NCBI GenBank assembly: GCA_015200025.1
Contig: CP054186.1
Location: forward strand, 2,492,001 to 2,556,000
Direction: 5' to 3'
DNA from: Phycisphaeraceae bacterium
GTDB lineage: Bacteria; Planctomycetota; Phycisphaerae; Phycisphaerales; UBA1924
Length of the DNA: 64,000 nucleotides
Positions 15,327-23,703 of the stretch are shown one piece after another (within the stretch, counting starts at the first letter, position 1; each line of letters opens with the position of its first letter). The notes below the pieces were generated by a model. The model had not been told where the DNA came from. It did not search any database and saw only the letters and a program-made list of their open reading frames with translations. Both the position numbers and the translations under genes were made by a program.

Positions 15327-15656
15327 TCAGCGCAGATTCGGAGCGGTGGTCGCGCTCAGCCGGAATGTGTAGACGAAGATGGCCGCGGGATCGAGGAAGT
15401 CAAACCGCTTCCCCCAGCCGCCGTGCTGCTTCCGCAGCGAATACTCAACCCGACGGGCTTCTTCACCCGAGTCGCATCCGACGATCAAGAAGGGATCGCG
15501 GGTGGAGTTGATGCAGTGCTCGCAGATGAGTTGCTCGCGCGGATTGCAGGTGACGCCGATGAACCAGCGACGGTGTTCGCCGCCGTTGCGCTCGATGAAC
15601 TGTGTGATTCTCTCGGCGGGCGATGGCCGCGCCTGGACGGCTTGGGCGGTGGGCAT
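15327..15656 (-). CDS. Conserved hypothetical protein, possible stress or phage-type
   Basis: A 109-residue protein on the minus strand. The ATG at 15,656 is supported by GAGGAG about 8 bases upstream. Sequence features: RITQFIERNGGEHRRWFIGVTCNP near the N-terminus, a Cys pair (CEHC), and a C-terminal part with RRVEYSLRKQHGGWGKRFDFL followed by AIFVYTF. I recall a family of small proteins with RWFIGVTxNP and a terminal FVYAY segment but no function for it. It is convergent with the recombinase operon. Confidence 0.55.
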   Translation of the reverse strand: MPTAQAVQARPSPAERITQFIERNGGEHRRWFIGVTCNPREQLICEHCINSTRDPFLIVGCDSGEEARRVEYSLRKQHGGWGKRFDFLDPAAIFVYTFRLSATTAPNLR

Positions 15657-15822
15657 AGGGAGCTCCTCGTGCTCTTTGCGGAATGAACGGGCTGGCGACC
15701 GGCTGCCGGTGCAGGGCTCGCCGGCCTGCTCCTTCTGAATACGCAAACGGCCCAGAATGGCCCGGGAGGTCGGTGCGGCACGGTGGGCATTTCGACATGC
15801 AGCGGTTTACCATCAGGTCCGT

Positions 15823-16971
15823 ATGAACCAGGAACTGGTCAAAGCGATCGAAGCCCTCCTCCGGCGCATCCCGGACAAGTGGCAGCATGTGGATACCGAC
15901 CAGCTCTCGGTCACCGAACAGCAAACGCTCCTGCGCCTTGTGGCAGCAGGACTTGTGGAACGGCGCAACATCCTGCGACTTGACATGGCGGGCCAGCACG
16001 AGGCGTTTGAAGCGACGATCGCCATCACGGGCGAGGCCGGTCTGCTCCAGGCGATCGAGCCGGTGCTCGCCGAGTCCTGGAGCAGGTGGTCGGGCGCGAT
16101 CGAGGAGTGGCGTCGGCGTGCCGGCGCGGCCAGCCAGCCGTTCAGGGTGACGAAAGTCGGCGGCGACGAATGGCGGCTCACTGAACACGGGCTTCTCGCG
16201 CGGGCCGACCTCAGCGTCCCGCTCGACCCGAGGTTGTCACGCGAGCACGCCGCGGTCATTGCCAGCCGGGAGCGGGTGATCGATTTTGTTATGAAGGCCG
16301 GCGCTCTTGAGGATCGCCCTCCGGTTCCTGGTGCGGGACAACTCGTCTCGTTCCGCAGCGTCGCCGCGGAAAAAGGGGCACCTTCATCGACGCCTCCAAC
16401 CACTCATGTGAACCTGGTCAATGCCGTGGACATCGCCGCTGCGTTCCGGGAGGCAATGGTGCCGTTCGTGGAGGCCGTCGTGCGTGGGGCCGCGCGTGAC
16501 GACGATCGGGCCAATGCCTCGCGGGCACCGCAGGCCGGGTCGATGTCGTGGCAAGAGGCGATGCGGCTCGCCGAAGAGCATGTCAGGAAGCACGGCGGTT
16601 TCTTCCCTGGTCGCAACGAGCTGGCCAGCATTGTGGGATGCTCGCCCGCCACGATGACCAAGGTGCTGAAGAACTCCTCGTATCTGAAGGCCCGACGTGC
16701 GGAGGTGGCTCAATCGGGGAGGGTCCGAGAGGTTCAGCCGTCGGGCGATCTGGACAAGCGGGTCGTCGAGAGCAAGGGTGAGCCGAACACTTCGGATCCG
16801 CGTGCCGAAGTCGGCGAACCAAACCAACCTGTGGACGCTTATCACGCGGGAGGCAACGACGCTCCGCAGGATGGTGAGGACGCGCTCGCGAAGTTGATCG
16901 CGGATCAGCACTCGGACCGCATGCGCGAGGAACGCCAGCGCAAGGCGGCCAAGAAGCGCCCGGAGCGGTAG
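15823..16971 (+). CDS. Element-encoded protein with HTH-like segment, unknown function
   Basis: A 382-residue protein; the ATG at 15,823 (MNQELVKAIEALLRRIPDKW) is preferred over an upstream start with odd composition. Residues 1-150 or so look like a mixed alpha/beta domain with a winged-helix-like core. Around residues 235-290 is EEHVRKHGGFFPGRNELASIVGCSPATMTKVLKNS, a classical helix-turn-helix. The C-terminal 80 residues are polar and disordered with a basic end (RKAAKKRPER). It probably binds DNA within the replication or maintenance module. Confidence 0.6.
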   Translation: MNQELVKAIEALLRRIPDKWQHVDTDQLSVTEQQTLLRLVAAGLVERRNILRLDMAGQHEAFEATIAITGEAGLLQAIEPVLAESWSRWSGAIEEWRRRAGAASQPFRVTKVGGDEWRLTEHGLLARADLSVPLDPRLSREHAAVIASRERVIDFVMKAGALEDRPPVPGAGQLVSFRSVAAEKGAPSSTPPTTHVNLVNAVDIAAAFREAMVPFVEAVVRGAARDDDRANASRAPQAGSMSWQEAMRLAEEHVRKHGGFFPGRNELASIVGCSPATMTKVLKNSSYLKARRAEVAQSGRVREVQPSGDLDKRVVESKGEPNTSDPRAEVGEPNQPVDAYHAGGNDAPQDGEDALAKLIADQHSDRMREERQRKAAKKRPER

Positions 16972-16996
16972 AGAACTCCACGGTTGCGGACGCCGT

Positions 16997-17016
16997 GGTC
17001 GCGACCGGTCGCGACC
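16997..17016 (+). promoter_or_regulatory. Tandem palindrome, candidate operator
   Basis: Two adjacent copies of the perfect palindrome GGTCGCGACC (16,997-17,006 and 17,007-17,016) in the gap upstream of the 17.1-kb operon. The core GTCGCGAC recurs at 21,658-21,669 as part of another dyad. It is a probable binding site for a dimeric regulator of the element. Confidence 0.45.
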
Positions 17017-17112
17017 GGTTCCCGGCCTGCGAATTCCGAGACATTCGAGGTAGTCACGCGACCGTTCGCGGCCTTGTGACCGGGCATGTCGCCCGGGAAC
17101 GGAGCCGCCGCA

Positions 17113-17373
17113 ATGGGAACCTCGTCCCCACCGAATCGCCCGGATTCGACCCCGCCGCCCACCCTGATCACCCCCGGCGTGATCGCCAGTGAACTCGAGC
17201 AGCCCATGCACCGAGTGCTGCGCGTCCTGGCGACGCGGCCAGCAATCCGCCCCGCGGCGCTGGCGGGCCGCGTGCGTCTCTATGACCGCCGCGCGATCGA
17301 GCAGGTCCGGCTTGAACTCGCGGCCATCGACCGCCACCGTGGCGATACCGGCTCGGAAGGTGGTGCCGCTTGA
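17113..17373 (+). CDS. Excisionase/MerR-like small DNA-binding protein
   Basis: An 86-residue protein starting MGTSSPPNRPDS. The start at 17,113 has GGAG about 9 bases upstream; an alternative ATG is at 17,086. The centre, ITPGVIASELEQPMHRVLRVLATRPAIRP and LYDRRAIEQVRLEL, looks like a MerR-type helix-turn-helix as used by excisionases and plasmid regulators. It opens a run of overlapping genes to 21,169. Its stop overlaps the TTG start of the next gene. Confidence 0.6.
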   Translation: MGTSSPPNRPDSTPPPTLITPGVIASELEQPMHRVLRVLATRPAIRPAALAGRVRLYDRRAIEQVRLELAAIDRHRGDTGSEGGAA

Positions 17374-17711
17374 AGGCGACCACCAACCCTCCGACCAAGC
17401 AGGCCCTGAGCAGCGGCGCTCGGCGCCTGGTCGAGTTGATGCAGCGGATCGGCTTCGGCCGGATCGAGCACCTGCACATGGTCGGTGGCGAGCCGACCTT
17501 TACGCCGATGCCCCGGGTGGTGCGCGAGGTGAAGCTCGGAGGGGCGCCTGGGGGTGATGCGGCCGCCCGCCCAGCGGAGTTCTCACTCAAGCAAGCCGTC
17601 GTTGAGCTGCTCGCTGAACTGAGAACGACCGGCGAGGGCTCGACGGTGTCGATCGAGGTTCGTCATGGCCTGCCGCATCGCCTGCTCGTGCAGGAGGTGG
17701 CGAATGGTTGA
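17370..17711 (+). CDS. Hypothetical protein of the replication operon
   Basis: A 113-residue protein from a TTG start that overlaps the previous stop (TTGA). The N-terminus ALSSGARRLVELMQRIGFGRIEHLHMVGGEPTF and a strand-rich end (STVSIEVRHGLPHRLLVQE) resemble small element proteins of unknown function. Tight overlaps on both sides show co-translation with the excisionase-like and sigma-like genes. Confidence 0.5.
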   Translation: MKATTNPPTKQALSSGARRLVELMQRIGFGRIEHLHMVGGEPTFTPMPRVVREVKLGGAPGGDAAARPAEFSLKQAVVELLAELRTTGEGSTVSIEVRHGLPHRLLVQEVANG

Positions 17712-18249
17712 GTTTGCACCAGGGGCGCCGCCCCCCGACTACACCAGCCTGGACCTGGACCGCGTGCGGGCCATCGCGCACGGTCAGGCCTGCCGCCTGA
17801 CCGGCCGGCGACGGCTGGACGAAGACGGGCTGGACTTGCGCTCCGAGCTCGTCGTGGCCGCGCTGGAGCGGTGGCCGCGGTTCGAACCCGAACGCGGTCG
17901 GCCGCTGGCATTCATCGCCATCGCGATGTCCAACGCCGGCACGTCGATCCTGCGGTCACAGAACGCGGCCAAGCGCGGCGGTGGAACAACCACGGTCTCC
18001 GTCGGCGAGTTCCCACGCGAGCAGGTCTGCAGTCCACTGAGCGGACGACGGCGCGACGAGCTCGCGCAGGCAGATCTTGAGCTTGATGTTGCCGATGCCA
18101 TCGAGTGCCTCCCGCCGGTCCTCGCCGCAACTTGTCGTGAGTTCCTCGACGCGGCCACGGATGGCCGCCGTCGTCCTTCGCTCGGTTCCGTCGCGTCAGC
18201 GCTGCGCGAGCACTTCGAGTCCCGCGGCCTCAAGGAGTACGTGTCATGA
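17704..18249 (+). CDS. Sigma-factor-like protein of a mobile element
   Basis: A 181-residue protein. Residues 15-80 or so (LDRVRAIAHGQACRLTGRRRLDEDGLDLRSEL in two halves, then WPRFEPERGRPLAFIAIAMSN) resemble region 2 of sigma-70-family factors, where a helix with D-L-x-S-E-L is followed by F(xx)R and a conserved Ala-rich helix. Region 4 is weak: LPPVLAATCREFLDA could be its start. Phage-like sigma-type proteins are known on such elements. It overlaps both neighbours. The transcription role is inferred, not shown. Confidence 0.5.
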   Translation: MVEFAPGAPPPDYTSLDLDRVRAIAHGQACRLTGRRRLDEDGLDLRSELVVAALERWPRFEPERGRPLAFIAIAMSNAGTSILRSQNAAKRGGGTTTVSVGEFPREQVCSPLSGRRRDELAQADLELDVADAIECLPPVLAATCREFLDAATDGRRRPSLGSVASALREHFESRGLKEYVS

Positions 18250-18827
18250 CGACCACGCCTGCGCCCCGCCCCGGAACCCAAGCCAGCGCCGTCCCGCCAT
18301 CGTCGGGACATCCGCGCCGGCCCTGGGAGCCCAAGCCGCTGGTCTACCTCGCCGGAAAGATGCACGCCGCCGGGAACTGGCGCGAGCCCCTCGTGCCCGG
18401 CCTTGGCAGGGAGCCCTTCGGTTGTCCCATCGATTGCGGTCGGTTCATCTTCACCGGCCCGCACTTCGTCCCCTTCAACGGCCGGCGGCACGAGTGGATG
18501 GGCTGGCACATCGGCGTCGAGCAGCGGTTTGAGGGCGTCTGTCCCGAGGGCGCTCGGCCGCGCTGGCTGGTCCCGGCCCTGTGCATGGAGTGGATCCGCC
18601 GGTCGGACATGGTCTTCTGCTGGATCGAGGATCCGACCTGTCACGCCACGCTCACCGAGATCGGCTGGGCGCACATGCTGGGCAAGCCTGTCTACCTGGC
18701 GTTCAAGAACTGCGTGCTCCAGAGGGACATGTGGTTCATCTGCCACTGCCCACGGACGCTCGCCGCGGAGCACGAGTCGGTATCCGATGGCCTGCGGCAT
18801 GCCCTTGCGTGGAAGGCGTTGCTCTGA
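18246..18827 (+). CDS. Nucleoside 2-deoxyribosyltransferase-like protein
   Basis: A 193-residue protein with VYLAGKM near residue 32, followed by W-R, then RRSDMVFCWIEDPTCHATLTEIGWAHMLGKPVYLAFK. The order YLAGxM, SDxVF, a catalytic-type Glu in TLTEIG and GKPV fits the nucleoside 2-deoxyribosyltransferase/SLOG-related superfamily (PF05014 type), which exchanges bases on deoxynucleosides. In phages and mobile elements such enzymes are linked to nucleotide-pool or base modification. It overlaps the sigma-like gene and the primase gene (TGATG). Confidence 0.65.
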   Translation: MTTTPAPRPGTQASAVPPSSGHPRRPWEPKPLVYLAGKMHAAGNWREPLVPGLGREPFGCPIDCGRFIFTGPHFVPFNGRRHEWMGWHIGVEQRFEGVCPEGARPRWLVPALCMEWIRRSDMVFCWIEDPTCHATLTEIGWAHMLGKPVYLAFKNCVLQRDMWFICHCPRTLAAEHESVSDGLRHALAWKALL

Positions 18828-21169
18828 TGACCTTGGCCACCGCCCAGAAGTACCTCGACGCGGGGCTGTGCGTGCTCCCCGCGATCCGCGAGGGCGACCA
18901 CAAGCAGGTCGCGCTGCGCGCGTGGAAGGCGTACCAGTCGCGGCTGCCCACGCCCGAAGAGCTGACCAAGTGGTTCGGCGGTGGCGTCGATCGTGATCTG
19001 TGCATCGTCGCCGGCGCGGTGTCGGGCCATGTGGAGATGATCGACTTCGACCTGGCCGGCGCGGCTTTCGAGCCGTGGCGGGCACGGGTCGAAGCAGTCA
19101 GCCCGGGCCTGGCCGATCGGCTCGTCATTGAGAACACGCCCTCCGGCGGTCGGCATGTGGTGTACCGGTGCCAAGCGCCGGTCTGTGGCAACCTCAAGCT
19201 CGCGCAGCGGCGCTTTGAGGCTCCCGGTTCGGAGGAGGTCGAGGTCTGCGGGAAGCGATTCAAGCCGCGAAAGGGGCCGGACGGGCGGTGGTTCGCCGTC
19301 GGCACGTTGATCGAGACCCGCGGTGAGGGCGGGATGTTCCTGTGCGCCCCGTCGAACGGCTATGCGCTCGTCTCCGGCAACTTCGCGGCGCTGACTGTGA
19401 TCACGCGCGAAGAGCGCGAGGTCCTGCTGGCGTGCGCGTGGGGACTGAACGAGGTGCCGCCACCTATAGAGGATGGACCAAGCGAGAAGGCCTCGACATC
19501 GGCCCCAGATGAGGGCGTGAAGCCCGGCGACGATTTCAACCAGCGCGGCGACGTGCGGGAGCTGCTGATTCGCCACGGCTGGACGCAGGTCCGAGACGGC
19601 GAAAACGAGCACTGGTCGCGGCCGGGCAAGTCCGCGGGCTGCAGCGCCACGCTCAAGGACGGCGTGTTCTACGTCTTCTCGACGAATGCGCCGCCGTTCG
19701 AGGATCGGCGCGGGTACTCGCCGTTCGCCGTCTACGCGCTGCTCGAGCATGGCGGCGACTTCGCGGCGGCCGCTGGGGCGCTGCGGGCGCGGGGCTTTGG
19801 CTCGACCGTTCCCGAGCCGGATGTCGATCTGTCTGCCTTCCGCGTCGCGGCAGGGGATCGTGAGCCGACCGGCGAGCCGGTTGTCTCCGGTCCGATCGAT
19901 CCCGGACCTGTGCCAGCGAGCCTGCTCAGGGTGCCCGGCTTTATTGACGAGGTCATCGACTACTCGCTTAGCAACGCCCCGTACCCGGAGCCGGTGCTGG
20001 CGTTCTGCGGCGCGGTCGCGCTCCAGGCGACGCTCGCCGGCCGCAAGGTCCGTGATCCGCAGGACAACCGCCCAGCGGTGTACCTGCTCGGCCTGGCCAA
20101 CACAGGCACGGGAAAGGACTTCCCGCGCAAGGTGAACCAGCGGATCCTGGCCGAGGCCGGGATGCTCGGCGCGTTCGCCGACGGCTTTGCCAGCGGCGAG
20201 GGCCTCGAGGACCGCATGCACCTCATGCCGGTCATGCTCTTCCAGACCGACGAGATCGACACGCTGATGCAGGCGATCAGCGGATACGGAGCCAAGCGCG
20301 ACCCGCGGTACGAGGGCATCATGCAGGTGATGCTGAAGCTGTACACCTCGGCAAGCGCCACCTATCCCCTGCGGGTGAAGGCCAGCGACACGGAGCCGCG
20401 GACGATCGACCAGCCGTGCCTGTGCCTGTTCGGAACCGCGATCCCGGACATCTTTTACGAGGCTCTGTCTCCCAAGATGCTCTCCAACGGCTTCTTCGCC
20501 CGCATGCTTATCCTCGAGGCGGGCCGGCGCGGGAGCGGGCAGGACGCGGACGTGCGCGATCTGCCCAGGTCGATCATCAAGTGGGCCAAGTGGTGGGCGG
20601 ACTTCAAGCCGGGCAGGGGCAATCCGAACGCCGAGCACCCGGTCCCACGGTTGGTCGATGCATCGTCCGACGCTCGCGTGCGTCTGAGCGAGATCCGGGC
20701 GCTGGCCGATGCGGCCTACTCGGACGCCGAGTCGCGGTCGGACCAGGCGGGCATGGCGCTCTGGGCCCGTGCCAATGAGAAGGCCCGTCGCCTGGCGCTG
20801 GTGTACGCGTGCAGCGCATCCCACCGCGAGCCCCAGATCACGCTGGATGCCGTTGACTGGGCGTGGTCGCTCGTGGACCACCAGACACGGAGGATGCTCT
20901 TCAAGGCCAGCCAGCATGTCAGCGCCGGCGACTTCGAGAGCCAGTGCAAGGCCGTGCTCCGCGTGCTGCGGGAATGGTCGGCAAAGCACCCCGCCGATGC
21001 GTGGATGCCCTTCTGGCAACTGAGCCGGCGCCTGGCGTGGTCGCCCAAGGAGCACGACGACGTGCGGACCGCGCTGCTCAATCAGCGCCGCATCGAGTAC
21101 ACCGAGCGGACCACGCGGGGCACACCCCAGCGGCTGTACCGGCTCATTGATGACGTTGCCGGCGCATGA
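18827..21169 (+). CDS. Primase/polymerase plus DUF3987-type helicase
   Basis: A 780-residue replication protein. The N-terminal 200 residues are a prim-pol domain: KYLDAGLCVLPAI, ending in PTPEELTKWF, then EMIDFDLAG and NTPSGGRHVVYR with metal-binding acidic residues. The C-terminal half (about 360-780) fits DUF3987-like ATPases: LLGLANTGTGKDFPRKV is a Walker A-like loop and LFQTDEIDTLMQAI is Walker B-like; a winged-helix end (WMPFWQLSRRLAWSPKEHDDV) follows. Proteins with this fusion replicate integrative elements and phage satellites. It ends 140 bases before the iteron cluster, in line with a Rep role. Confidence 0.8.
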   Translation: MTLATAQKYLDAGLCVLPAIREGDHKQVALRAWKAYQSRLPTPEELTKWFGGGVDRDLCIVAGAVSGHVEMIDFDLAGAAFEPWRARVEAVSPGLADRLVIENTPSGGRHVVYRCQAPVCGNLKLAQRRFEAPGSEEVEVCGKRFKPRKGPDGRWFAVGTLIETRGEGGMFLCAPSNGYALVSGNFAALTVITREEREVLLACAWGLNEVPPPIEDGPSEKASTSAPDEGVKPGDDFNQRGDVRELLIRHGWTQVRDGENEHWSRPGKSAGCSATLKDGVFYVFSTNAPPFEDRRGYSPFAVYALLEHGGDFAAAAGALRARGFGSTVPEPDVDLSAFRVAAGDREPTGEPVVSGPIDPGPVPASLLRVPGFIDEVIDYSLSNAPYPEPVLAFCGAVALQATLAGRKVRDPQDNRPAVYLLGLANTGTGKDFPRKVNQRILAEAGMLGAFADGFASGEGLEDRMHLMPVMLFQTDEIDTLMQAISGYGAKRDPRYEGIMQVMLKLYTSASATYPLRVKASDTEPRTIDQPCLCLFGTAIPDIFYEALSPKMLSNGFFARMLILEAGRRGSGQDADVRDLPRSIIKWAKWWADFKPGRGNPNAEHPVPRLVDASSDARVRLSEIRALADAAYSDAESRSDQAGMALWARANEKARRLALVYACSASHREPQITLDAVDWAWSLVDHQTRRMLFKASQHVSAGDFESQCKAVLRVLREWSAKHPADAWMPFWQLSRRLAWSPKEHDDVRTALLNQRRIEYTERTTRGTPQRLYRLIDDVAGA

Positions 21170-21306
21170 AATCATGCCCGCACCACACTCAAAACCGAGC
21201 GCCGAGGGGCATTCGACGCGCCGCGAGGCCATCGGAGGGCCGTCGGCACAGCGCGTTCGCAAACTCCCACCCGCGATTCCAGGTCGCCAGGGAGGGGGGC
21301 GACCAA

Positions 21307-21455
21307 CCTATTGCGCCTATTGCAGCCTCTTGCGCGCAAGAGGTTCGGCGCAGAAACATCGAGAAAACAGGTACAAAACAACAACACCCCCCTCTCTTTC
21401 TACCTATTGCGCCCACCCCCCGCGCGCGAATGCACGCCTGGGGGGGCGCGCAACA
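21307..21455 (+). repeat. Iteron-like array, consensus CCTATTGCG
   Basis: CCTATTGCG at 21,307, CCTATTGCA at 21,316, CCTCTTGCG at 21,326 followed at once by its perfect complement CGCAAGAGG (together an 18-bp palindrome, 21,326-21,343), CCTATTGCG at 21,403 and an inverted CGCAACAGG at 21,447. Spacing, orientation mix and position next to a Rep-like gene fit an origin of replication or a Rep-binding control site. Confidence 0.6.
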
Positions 21456-21570
21456 GGTCGGCGGTGTGCCGACCGCAAGCCATCGACGCACCCGTTCGGA
21501 CACGCGGGATATGTGCCAGGCCGCGCCTCCCCCATGCCTTGCAGCATTCCCCTGCTGCACACTGCCGCGG

Positions 21571-21670
21571 ACTGTCACGACAGTTGACATTGCGGCCGGC
21601 GTCGTTCCGCGTGCGTGCGCGCCCCTGCGCGCCCGCGTGCATAGGCAGCAATAGGGACTGTCGCGACAGT
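21571..21670 (+). promoter_or_regulatory. Paired dyads ACTGTCRCGACAGT
   Basis: ACTGTCACGACAGT at 21,571-21,584 (one central mismatch) and ACTGTCGCGACAGT at 21,657-21,670 (perfect 14-bp palindrome), 86 bases apart. The first overlaps a TTGACA hexamer (21,584-21,589). The second follows an inverted iteron. The core matches the tandem palindrome at 16,997. Confidence 0.5.
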
Positions 21671-22145
21671 GCGCGGCAGTGCGCTCCAGCGATCTATGCC
21701 GCCACCGCGCCCATGCAAGTCGCGTGCCAGGTCGCGCCTACCGCGAGCCTTACAGCCGGAAGCCTTACCAGGGGAGGACCGGGGGAGTAGGTACTTCCCG
21801 GGCCAGGCGGCGAAGAGACGCCCGCGGGAACAGCCGCGCTTGGAGACAGAGTTTGTTTGCGCTGTCCGAGCGCCGATCCGGGGCGGGGGTGGTACGCCCC
21901 AGCGCCAATGACGCGACGTGGGCAACCGTGGGCCAACGGGTGGCAAACGGGCGAAGCGGCGCGACGGGCGCGACGTGAGGGCTGTCGGTCGGCGCGGAAT
22001 CACCGCGTTGCCCACGCGAATGTGGCCGTTGCTCAAAGGCCGCCGATTCTGCTCGGAATCGGGCGGATTCGCCTTGCCGGTCCACGAGTGTCATGGCTTC
22101 ATGTGTCACAACGCGGGGCGGAACCCCGCGACGGAGACCACGAAG

Positions 22146-22496
22146 ATGAACGCGACGACGAAGACCACGCTCGACCTCGCCAAGACCCTCGCCAAGAGCG
22201 GGTTCCACATCCCCGCGATTGAGATCCACACGCCCGATGGCCGCACCTGGAACATTGCGACGGTCCCCACCGGGCGCGGCCGCCACCTCGACGGGCATTG
22301 GGGCCCGCGCCCCGGGTCGCTTGGCGGCTTCCGCCTCTTCGAGATCGACCGCGATACCGACGCCCCCAACGAGCACGACGCGATCGACGGCGACACCTGG
22401 AACGCCGACGAGTTGGTCGACTACCTCCGGGCGGTCGGCCAACCCAAGGACACGACGAGTTGGGACCGCAAGAACGACAACCACCCGACGACCTGA
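22146..22496 (+). CDS. Small cargo protein, unknown function
   Basis: A 116-residue acidic protein. The ATG at 22,146 begins MNATTKTTLDLAKTLAKSG; a longer frame exists upstream but has non-protein-like composition. Contains IEIHTPDGRTWNIATVPTGRG and a segment RLFEIDRDTDAPNEHD, suggesting a small beta domain. It opens a series of four to five small genes, each with a good ribosome binding site. No family recognised. Confidence 0.5.
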   Translation: MNATTKTTLDLAKTLAKSGFHIPAIEIHTPDGRTWNIATVPTGRGRHLDGHWGPRPGSLGGFRLFEIDRDTDAPNEHDAIDGDTWNADELVDYLRAVGQPKDTTSWDRKNDNHPTT

Positions 22497-22516
22497 AGCC
22501 CGCGAAATGCGGGCTT
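22496..22516 (+). terminator. Hairpin after small gene
   Basis: Perfect 8-bp stem AAGCCCGC / GCGGGCTT with loop GAAAT, starting at the last base of the stop codon. No T tail, so it may be an RNA-stability or attenuation hairpin and not a strong terminator. Confidence 0.45.
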
Positions 22517-22556
22517 CGCTGTTTACCAGAGACCACCAACCCAAAGGAGCACGACC

Positions 22557-22820
22557 ATGACGAAGCGCACGCCCAAGACCACCAAGCCCGAACCGACCGC
22601 CGCCGAGACCTACACCGCACGCCGCAACGACATCGCCCGCCTGATGGACGTCCTGCAGATGGAACTCGACAAGCACGCCGAAGCGGCGAAGGCCGACCCG
22701 CGCAACTGGGGCCGCACGGGCGACCTCGGCAAGGTCCGCAGCGACCTGATCGACCTGGTCGAGTTTATGAGCGGGATGGACCGCGAGCACGTCGAGACCT
22801 TCCTGAACGACGCCGAGTGA
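22557..22820 (+). CDS. Small cargo protein, unknown function
   Basis: An 87-residue protein with AAAGGAGC well placed before the ATG at 22,557. A Lys/Pro/Thr-rich N-terminus is followed by a helical domain (YTARRNDIARLMDVLQMEL, DLGKVRSDLIDLVEFM). It looks soluble. Not recognised. It lies between two other small genes with the same ribosome binding pattern (AAGGAGCA). Confidence 0.5.
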   Translation: MTKRTPKTTKPEPTAAETYTARRNDIARLMDVLQMELDKHAEAAKADPRNWGRTGDLGKVRSDLIDLVEFMSGMDREHVETFLNDAE

Positions 22821-22850
22821 CCAGAACCACGAACCGCAAGGAGCAACGCC

Positions 22851-23135
22851 ATGAACATCAGAACGATTGTGATCGAAGGCCACGATCAGGACGTCAAGAT
22901 CAGCCGCACCGAGCGCGGCGCGGAAGTGACCATCGAGCAGAACACGCGCCACGCGGGCAGGCAGGACATCTGCATCGCCCACATCGCACGCGACGAGGAC
23001 CGCGACGCCCGCTACGCCAAGGCCGTCGAGGTCGCCAAGGTCGTCTACGGGACCGACCGCCGCGGCCGCGCCGCCGCCACCAACTCGATGGTCCACGACG
23101 TCCTGAGCGAGATGGAGCGCGTCGCGGGCTGCTGA
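22851..23135 (+). CDS. Small cargo protein, unknown function
   Basis: A 94-residue protein, ATG supported by AAGGAGC 8 bases upstream. The first 50 residues look like a small beta sheet ([27 protein letters not shown]), the rest helical ([15 protein letters not shown]). No family recognised. A hairpin (stem CCCGCCGCA / TGCGGCGGG, 23,202-23,222) lies between it and the next gene. Confidence 0.5.
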   Translation: MNIRTIVIEGHDQDVKISRTERGAEVTIEQNTRHAGRQDICIAHIARDEDRDARYAKAVEVAKVVYGTDRRGRAAATNSMVHDVLSEMERVAGC

Positions 23136-23250
23136 CCCGCCCCGCACGCCACCCCACGCCACCCCACGCCCCGCCGCGGGAGACCGCGCCGGACGCGATT
23201 CCCCGCCGCAACGTGCGGCGGGATTCCGCACCCGTAGTTTGGAGACCAGC

Positions 23251-23700
23251 ATGAGTACGAAGACCAAGAAGGCCCCGAAGGCCCGAATGTCCAAGAGCGC
23301 GGCCCGCGCCGAGGGCGTGGCGAAGAACGACCGCCTCCGCAAGGCGGCGCTCGCCGAGATCAAGGATCGCCTGGACGGCAAGCCCGGCGAGGCGACGCCC
23401 GCCAAGAACGGCAAGACCCCCAAGGCTGCGAAGGCGCCCAAGGCCCCCAAGGAGAAGAAGCCCAAGCGCGTCAGCGCCCTCGACGCCGCCGCGCAGGTGC
23501 TCGCCGCCAGCGAGGTGCCCATGCGGGCCAAGGAGATGATCGCCAAGATGGAGGCGAAGGGCCTGTGGAAGAGCCCCGGCGGCAAGACGCCCGAGGCCAC
23601 GCTCTACGCCGCCATCATCCGCGAGATCGCCGCCAAGGGCGACAAGGCCCGCTTCAAGAAGCACGAGCGCGGCGTCTTCGTCGCAGGGAAGGGGTCCTGA
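23251..23700 (+). CDS. HARE-HTH domain protein with basic N-terminus
   Basis: A 149-residue protein. The first 75 residues are a very basic, disordered Lys/Ala/Pro tail ([18 protein letters not shown]), reminiscent of histone H1-like DNA-coating tails. Residues 80-145 form a HARE-HTH-type winged helix: [60 protein letters not shown]. This module occurs in eukaryotic chromatin proteins (ASXL, HB1) and in bacterial restriction-modification and modification-linked proteins, where it is proposed to read or bind DNA. It could compact or mark the element DNA. Confidence 0.65.
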   Translation: MSTKTKKAPKARMSKSAARAEGVAKNDRLRKAALAEIKDRLDGKPGEATPAKNGKTPKAAKAPKAPKEKKPKRVSALDAAAQVLAASEVPMRAKEMIAKMEAKGLWKSPGGKTPEATLYAAIIREIAAKGDKARFKKHERGVFVAGKGS

Positions 23701-23703
23701 GCC

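Larger units (their letters stand above)
21170..22145 (+). other. Long non-coding stretch, candidate replication origin region
   Basis: About 975 bases without a plausible gene between the primase-helicase and the cargo genes. It holds an iteron cluster (21,307-21,455), an A-rich patch (about 21,361-21,390) suited to DNA opening, an inverted iteron (GCAATAGG, 21,648-21,655) and two GTC(G/A)CGAC dyads. The last part (21,880-22,000) has short GGGCAACCGTGGGCCAACGGGTGGCAAACGG-like direct repeats. Confidence 0.5.

Noticed and set aside
18692..21262. Minus-strand frame of 856 codons opposite the primase-helicase
   Set aside because: No recognisable motif and antisense-type composition; the + strand frame has prim-pol and ATPase motifs and coupled neighbours.
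21765..23600. Minus-strand frame of 611 codons
   Set aside because: It covers several small + strand genes with good ribosome binding sites; low-complexity Gly/Val/Arg composition and no domain.
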